17,590 nt of DNA from an uncultured Collinsella sp. (GTDB taxonomy: Bacteria; Actinomycetota; Coriobacteriia; Coriobacteriales; Coriobacteriaceae). The stretch is from the NCBI GenBank assembly GCA_958429225.1, contig CAUAJB010000046.1, positions 1-17,590 of the forward strand. The letters are read 5' to 3'. This document shows positions 15,045 to 17,590 of this stretch, one piece after another. Within the stretch, counting starts at the first letter, position 1, and each line of letters opens with the position of its first letter. Position numbers and translations under genes: made by a program. The notes below the pieces were generated by a model. The model saw only the letters and a program-made list of their open reading frames with translations. It was not told the DNA's origin and did not search any database.

Positions 15045-15172
15045 GCGGGGGCCGGGCTTAGCTTTCAGAACGTCCTCGACCATGTGTGGCGCCTTGTCCT
15101 GCTCCTTCGGAGCCGCGGACAAGGCGCCACACTGGTCTGCGGAGTGTTCTGAAAGCTAAGCCCGGCCCCCGC
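15045..15172. repeat. Long nested hairpin element E3, downstream of asd
   Basis: A perfect 27-bp inverted repeat (15045-15071 and 15146-15172) encloses a perfect 15-bp one (TGTGGCGCCTTGTCC, 15085-15099, with 15117-15131) and an apical GCTCC-TTC-GGAGC stem. Between the arms, left GTCCTCGACCA and right TGGTCTGCGGAGT pair partly: TCC with GGA and GACCA with TGGTC, leaving a TC/TGC interior loop. No T run follows, so it is not a typical intrinsic terminator. It is the clearest member of the three-element set in this window. Confidence 0.88.
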
Positions 15173-15274
15173 CTGCGGTGACTCGGCTGCGAGCAGTCTG
15201 CGATGGGGCCGTTGTTGGTTGGGGCCGCTGGCCTGATGTGGGGGCGCGCGGCTGTTGCGGGCCCTGGTCCCGGT

Positions 15275-15428
15275 GGCGGCCTCGGCGCGTTGCGCCTGCC
15301 GCCTTTGGGGACTGTGGGGCGCGGCCGGCAGCTGCGGCGCGTTGCGCCTGCTGCCTGCGGGGACTTTGGGGTCGTGCGGCAGCTGCGGCGCGTTGCGCCT
15401 GCTGCCTGCGGGGACTTTGGGGTCGATT
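15275..15428. repeat. Three tandem copies of a 51-52 bp hairpin repeat upstream of ogt
   Basis: Copies start at 15275, 15327 and 15378. Copies two and three are nearly identical; the first has diverged. Each unit is a hairpin, GGCRGC-three bases-GGCGC-GTT-GCGCC-T-GCYGCC, followed by a GGGGACTTTGGGG-like tail. Copy one has GGCGGC with GCCGCC, while copies two and three have GGCAGC with GCTGCC, so the outer stem is kept by a paired change. The 453 bases between asd and ogt hold this repeat and element E3; I see no gene there. The 51-base period keeps frames open on both strands, giving repetitive but not credible proteins. Confidence 0.8.
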
Positions 15429-15484
15429 GGGGTTGTCTGCACAATTCGCGGTATTATGTTGCGGAGTTTTGAAAGGAGCCGCTG

Positions 15485-16063
15485 GTGGTCACGACGACGT
15501 TTGCTTCGCCTTTGGGCGAAATCTTGCTTGCCGCTGATGGCCGCGGTCTGACGGGACTTTGGTTTGAGGGGCAGGAGCATTTTGGCTCCACGCTTCTCAA
15601 AGAAGATCCCGAACATGTTGAAGGCGCCGATGCAGTTTCTGGTGCTGGCGGCATGTCGTCGGTGAGTCCGGCAAATGGTGCGGCGTCTTCGGTGCTTGAG
15701 CGTTCCTGGGCTTGGCTGAATGCTTATTTTGCAGGGCAGGAACCTCGGTTTACGCCGCCGTTGCATATGATCGGCACGGCGTTTCAGCGTGAAGTTTGGT
15801 ACGAGCTGCTTTCTATTCCGCGTGGCGAGGTCGCTACGTATGGCGAGATCGCCCAGCGTGTTGCGGCTCGACATCGTGTACCGGGAAACGAGGCGCCCGT
15901 TGTGTCTCCCCGTGCCGTGGGGACTGCGGTTGCACGCAATCCCATTTCGATTATCGTGCCGTGCCATCGCGTGGTTGCCGCCGATGGTTCGCTCAACGGA
16001 TATGCCGGCGGGCTTGACCGCAAGGAGTGGCTGCTTCGGCTTGAGGGCGCCTACGAGGAGTAA
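15485..16063 (+). CDS. ogt: Methylated-DNA--[protein]-cysteine S-methyltransferase
   Basis: It repairs O6-methylguanine (and O4-methylthymine) by transferring the methyl group to its own cysteine, a one-shot reaction. The 192-residue protein has the DNA-binding segment RGEVATYGEIAQRVA and the active-site IIVPCHRVVAADGSLNGYAGG (Cys160). The start is a GTG at 15485, supported by AAAGGAG six bases before it; no ATG fits. Residues about 40-65, between the N-terminal domain and the catalytic part, form a Ser/Ala/Gly-rich insertion that looks like a flexible linker. A TATTAT at 15452-15457 may be its -10 box. It faces the CLC-type gene across a repeat array. Confidence 0.92.
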   Translation: MVTTTFASPLGEILLAADGRGLTGLWFEGQEHFGSTLLKEDPEHVEGADAVSGAGGMSSVSPANGAASSVLERSWAWLNAYFAGQEPRFTPPLHMIGTAFQREVWYELLSIPRGEVATYGEIAQRVAARHRVPGNEAPVVSPRAVGTAVARNPISIIVPCHRVVAADGSLNGYAGGLDRKEWLLRLEGAYEE

Positions 16064-16103
16064 CACTCGAGCGCTTTGCATAGCCAAGATGCCGTGAAAG
16101 AAC

Positions 16104-16242
16104 GGGACATGCTTTCCGAATGGAGGCTCAGACGGAAACTACGTCCCGGAATTCCGTTTTAAAGCGGGATGCGCTTTCCGAATGGCGTTCCAAGCGGAAA
16201 CCGTGTCCCGGAATACAGCCTCAGAGTGGGACGCCGTTTCCG
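16104..16242. repeat. Array of five 15-bp motifs in alternating orientation (62-bp period)
   Basis: The motif GGGAYNNNNTTTCCG occurs at 16104-16118 (+), 16133-16147 (-), 16166-16180 (+), 16195-16209 (-) and 16228-16242 (+). Starts are spaced 29, 33, 29 and 33 bases, giving a 62-bp period, so each plus/minus pair can form a hairpin with a 14-base loop. Flanks are partly kept (CGGAAT after each minus copy). It fills the gap between convergent ogt and the CLC-type gene. It could be a multi-site protein-binding array or a palindromic intergenic repeat family. Confidence 0.75.
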
Positions 16243-16263
16243 GTTGAGACCGCCTGCCTGGAC

Positions 16264-16300
16264 ATCGATCTACGCCCGCTCCTGCAGGGCGTAGATCGAT
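16264..16300 (-). terminator. Inverted repeat over the 3' end of the CLC-type gene
   Basis: ATCGATCTACGCCC (16264-16277) pairs perfectly, over 14 bp, with 16287-16300 around a nine-base loop. It overlaps the last ten codons and the TAG stop at 16270-16272. A strong stem at the 3' end suggests transcript termination or protection, but the minus-strand continuation (GTCCAGGC) has no T run. Confidence 0.5.
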
Positions 16301-17505
16301 TTGTCCATGTTGAACAGATAAGCCACAACGCAGACGATAAAGAACGCCGGCAGATTACCGAAACCGAAGACCTCGCAGCCAATGAGGATCGGCGCGAGCA
16401 GCGTGTTGGTGGCGCCGCCAAAGACGGCGGCGTATCCCAGCGCGGCGCAAAGTTCGACGGGCATGCCGAGGATTCCGGCGAGCACGACGCCAAGGCTCGC
16501 TCCGATGGAGAACAACGGCGTCACCTCGCCACCCTGATATTCTGCGGCAAGCGTGGTAATGGTGAGTGCGAATTTGAGCGCCCAGTCCCAAGGCATGATG
16601 GCGTCCTTGCCGTCACCGTTGAGCGCTGCCGATATCAGGTTGGTACCAAGTCCGCAGTATCGCCCCTGCCACAGTGTGAACAGAATCGCTGATAGCGCGA
16701 TGCCCATAACGGCGATTCGTACATAGGGGTTGGGGAGCAGTCGCGCCGCAAGGGTCTTGGCGTGGGCAAGGCACTAGGCAAAGGCGCCGCCTACCATGCC
16801 AAACGCGATACCCAGCACCGCAAGCCGTCCAAGACCGGGGAGATCAAGCGCGTATGAGGCGACAACGGCGACTTCGAACTTCTCGAGTCCCAGGGCGCCG
16901 GAGGTCATACTTGCGGCGAACGAGGCCGTAAGCGCGGGAAACAGCGCGCGGTATTCCATGCGTCCTGCGACCAGTACTTCGATAGCAAAGACCGTGGCAG
17001 CAAGAGGCGTTCGAAAGAGCCCGGCAAAGCCAGCGGCCATACCAATGAGCAAAAACGTGTTGCCGGGGTTTCGGAAAGGTAGACGCCTGCCGATCCAGTG
17101 CGAGACGGTTGCACCAATCTGCACGGCCACGCCCTCGCGCCCCGCACTGCCGCCAAAGAGGTGCGTCCCCCACGTGCTCAACATAATGAGCGGCACCAAA
17201 CGCGGGGAGATGGCGTCCTCGCGTCCGTGACCTACGTCAAATACCAGGCTCATGCCCCGATCGGTGTCTTTGCCCCAGGTGCGGTAGGAAAATACGATGG
17301 CCAAGCCCATGAGGGCGAGGAAGGGAAGGAGCAGTGTGATGTGTTCGTCGCGGAAGGCGCCAATCGCCAGAAGCACGCGTCCAAAGAGTGCGCAGATGGC
17401 GCCAACGATGATGCCGATAGGGATTCCGACGGCACCCATGAGCACGAGACCGCTATAGGTGTTGGGCAGGCGTTTGATTCTGCTCGAAGCGTTGCTTTCT
17501 GACAT
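16270..17505 (-). pseudogene. CLC-family antiporter, probably CLC-F fluoride/proton type, interrupted by an in-frame TAG
   Basis: Together both parts make a membrane protein of about 410 residues, the family's usual length. Visible motifs: GREGVAVQIG with the gating Glu124; RGMSLVFD where chloride-type CLCs have GSGIP; GLFRTPLAATVFAIEVLVAGR; and, after the break, YQGGEVTPLFSIGASLG. A Met in place of the anion-binding Ser and a GGEVTP segment are features of CLC-F fluoride/proton antiporters, so fluoride export is more likely than chloride transport; this is recognition from memory, not a search. A TAG at 16774-16776 (codon 244) stops the frame after VGGAFA; the same frame continues (CLAHAKTLAARLLPNPYVR) with no frameshift. 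The second part could restart at ATG 16707 but lacks an evident binding site. Start: ATG 17505 with GGAAAG; GTG 17520 is possible. Confidence 0.8.
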
Positions 17506-17535
17506 TTTGCTTTCCGACACTTGCCCTCTTGATAT

Positions 17536-17577
17536 AAAAAGAGCTGGAGTTGCGCATCGTTGAGAGGCTTTCCAGCT
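17536..17577 (-). terminator. Hairpin with T run in the leader of the CLC-type gene
   Basis: On the minus strand AGCTGGA (17577-17571) pairs with TCCAGCT (17548-17542), followed by CTTTTTATAT. This resembles an intrinsic terminator and lies about 35 bases before the CLC-type start. It either ends an upstream gene beyond the window or is the expression platform of a leader-encoded switch. The aptamer-like conserved bases of a fluoride riboswitch are not evident in the bases available. Confidence 0.55.
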
Positions 17578-17590
17578 TTAGCAAAACAAA

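Noticed and set aside
9562..15172. Integron attC sites as an explanation for the nested hairpins
   Set aside because: The nested-arm layout is reminiscent of attC, but the outer arms are unrelated between copies, the GTTRRRY/RYYYAAC boxes are not kept, and no cassette-like genes or integrase are present.
15275..15428. Small repeat protein encoded by the 51-bp repeats
   Set aside because: No start with a ribosome binding site; every frame gives low-complexity peptides, and the paired change keeps the hairpin rather than a protein.
15065..16087. Long open frame (340 codons) on the minus strand opposite ogt
   Set aside because: It runs antisense to the well-supported ogt gene and through the 51-bp repeats and hairpin E3. 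The product is basic and repetitive with no family motif. The 51-base repeat period (a multiple of three) keeps frames open by itself.
16104..16242. CRISPR array
   Set aside because: The motifs alternate in orientation, are only 15 bp with variable centres, and the intervening segments are short and partly similar. No cas genes are in the window.
17521..17590. Fluoride riboswitch before the CLC-type gene
   Set aside because: The hairpin plus T run is compatible with an expression platform, but I cannot find the conserved aptamer bases in the available 70 bases. Kept only as a check.

Overview
The window reads as a chromosomal segment of a GC-rich, fermentative gut-type bacterium. Its best match is Coriobacteriia (Actinomycetota), probably Collinsella or a close relative. 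This is inferred from GC-rich codon use, strong AGGAGG-type ribosome binding sites, a PTS sucrose operon beside an anaerobic pyruvate formate-lyase activase, and the overall protein style. No rRNA or other marker gene is present to prove it.

Region 1 (about 200-5870) is a fructoside/sucrose utilisation locus. It holds a LacI-type repressor (251-1261) and then, behind an operator-rich promoter, a likely operon: an atypical GH32 enzyme, a PTS EIIBC permease with no EIIA domain, and a canonical GH32 sucrose-6-phosphate hydrolase/invertase. Four 15-bp operator-like sites, one before the repressor gene and three before the operon, suggest that the repressor controls both itself and the operon.

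Region 2 (about 5870-9490) carries four plus-strand housekeeping genes: a DegV-type fatty-acid-binding protein, the pyruvate formate-lyase activating enzyme, MTA/SAH nucleosidase, and the ribosome-assembly GTPase EngB/YsxC. Several start regions here carry notable hairpins.

Region 3 (about 9490-15180) is the aspartate/threonine pathway. Homoserine kinase (thrB) and threonine synthase (thrC) lie on the minus strand, divergent from aspartokinase (lysC) and aspartate-semialdehyde dehydrogenase (asd) on the plus strand. Homoserine dehydrogenase is not in the window.

Region 4 (about 15180-17590) has a methylated-DNA-protein cysteine methyltransferase (ogt) facing a CLC-type antiporter gene on the minus strand. 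The latter looks like a CLC-F fluoride/proton antiporter and is interrupted by one in-frame TAG.

The most unusual content is intergenic. Three very long nested hairpins (9562-9748, 10636-10747, 15045-15172) have unrelated arm sequences, but at least two, and less clearly the third, share a small asymmetric interior-loop core. There is also a 51-bp tandem hairpin repeat with a compensatory base change before ogt, and an array of five 15-bp GGGAYNNNNTTTCCG motifs in strictly alternating orientation between ogt and the antiporter gene.
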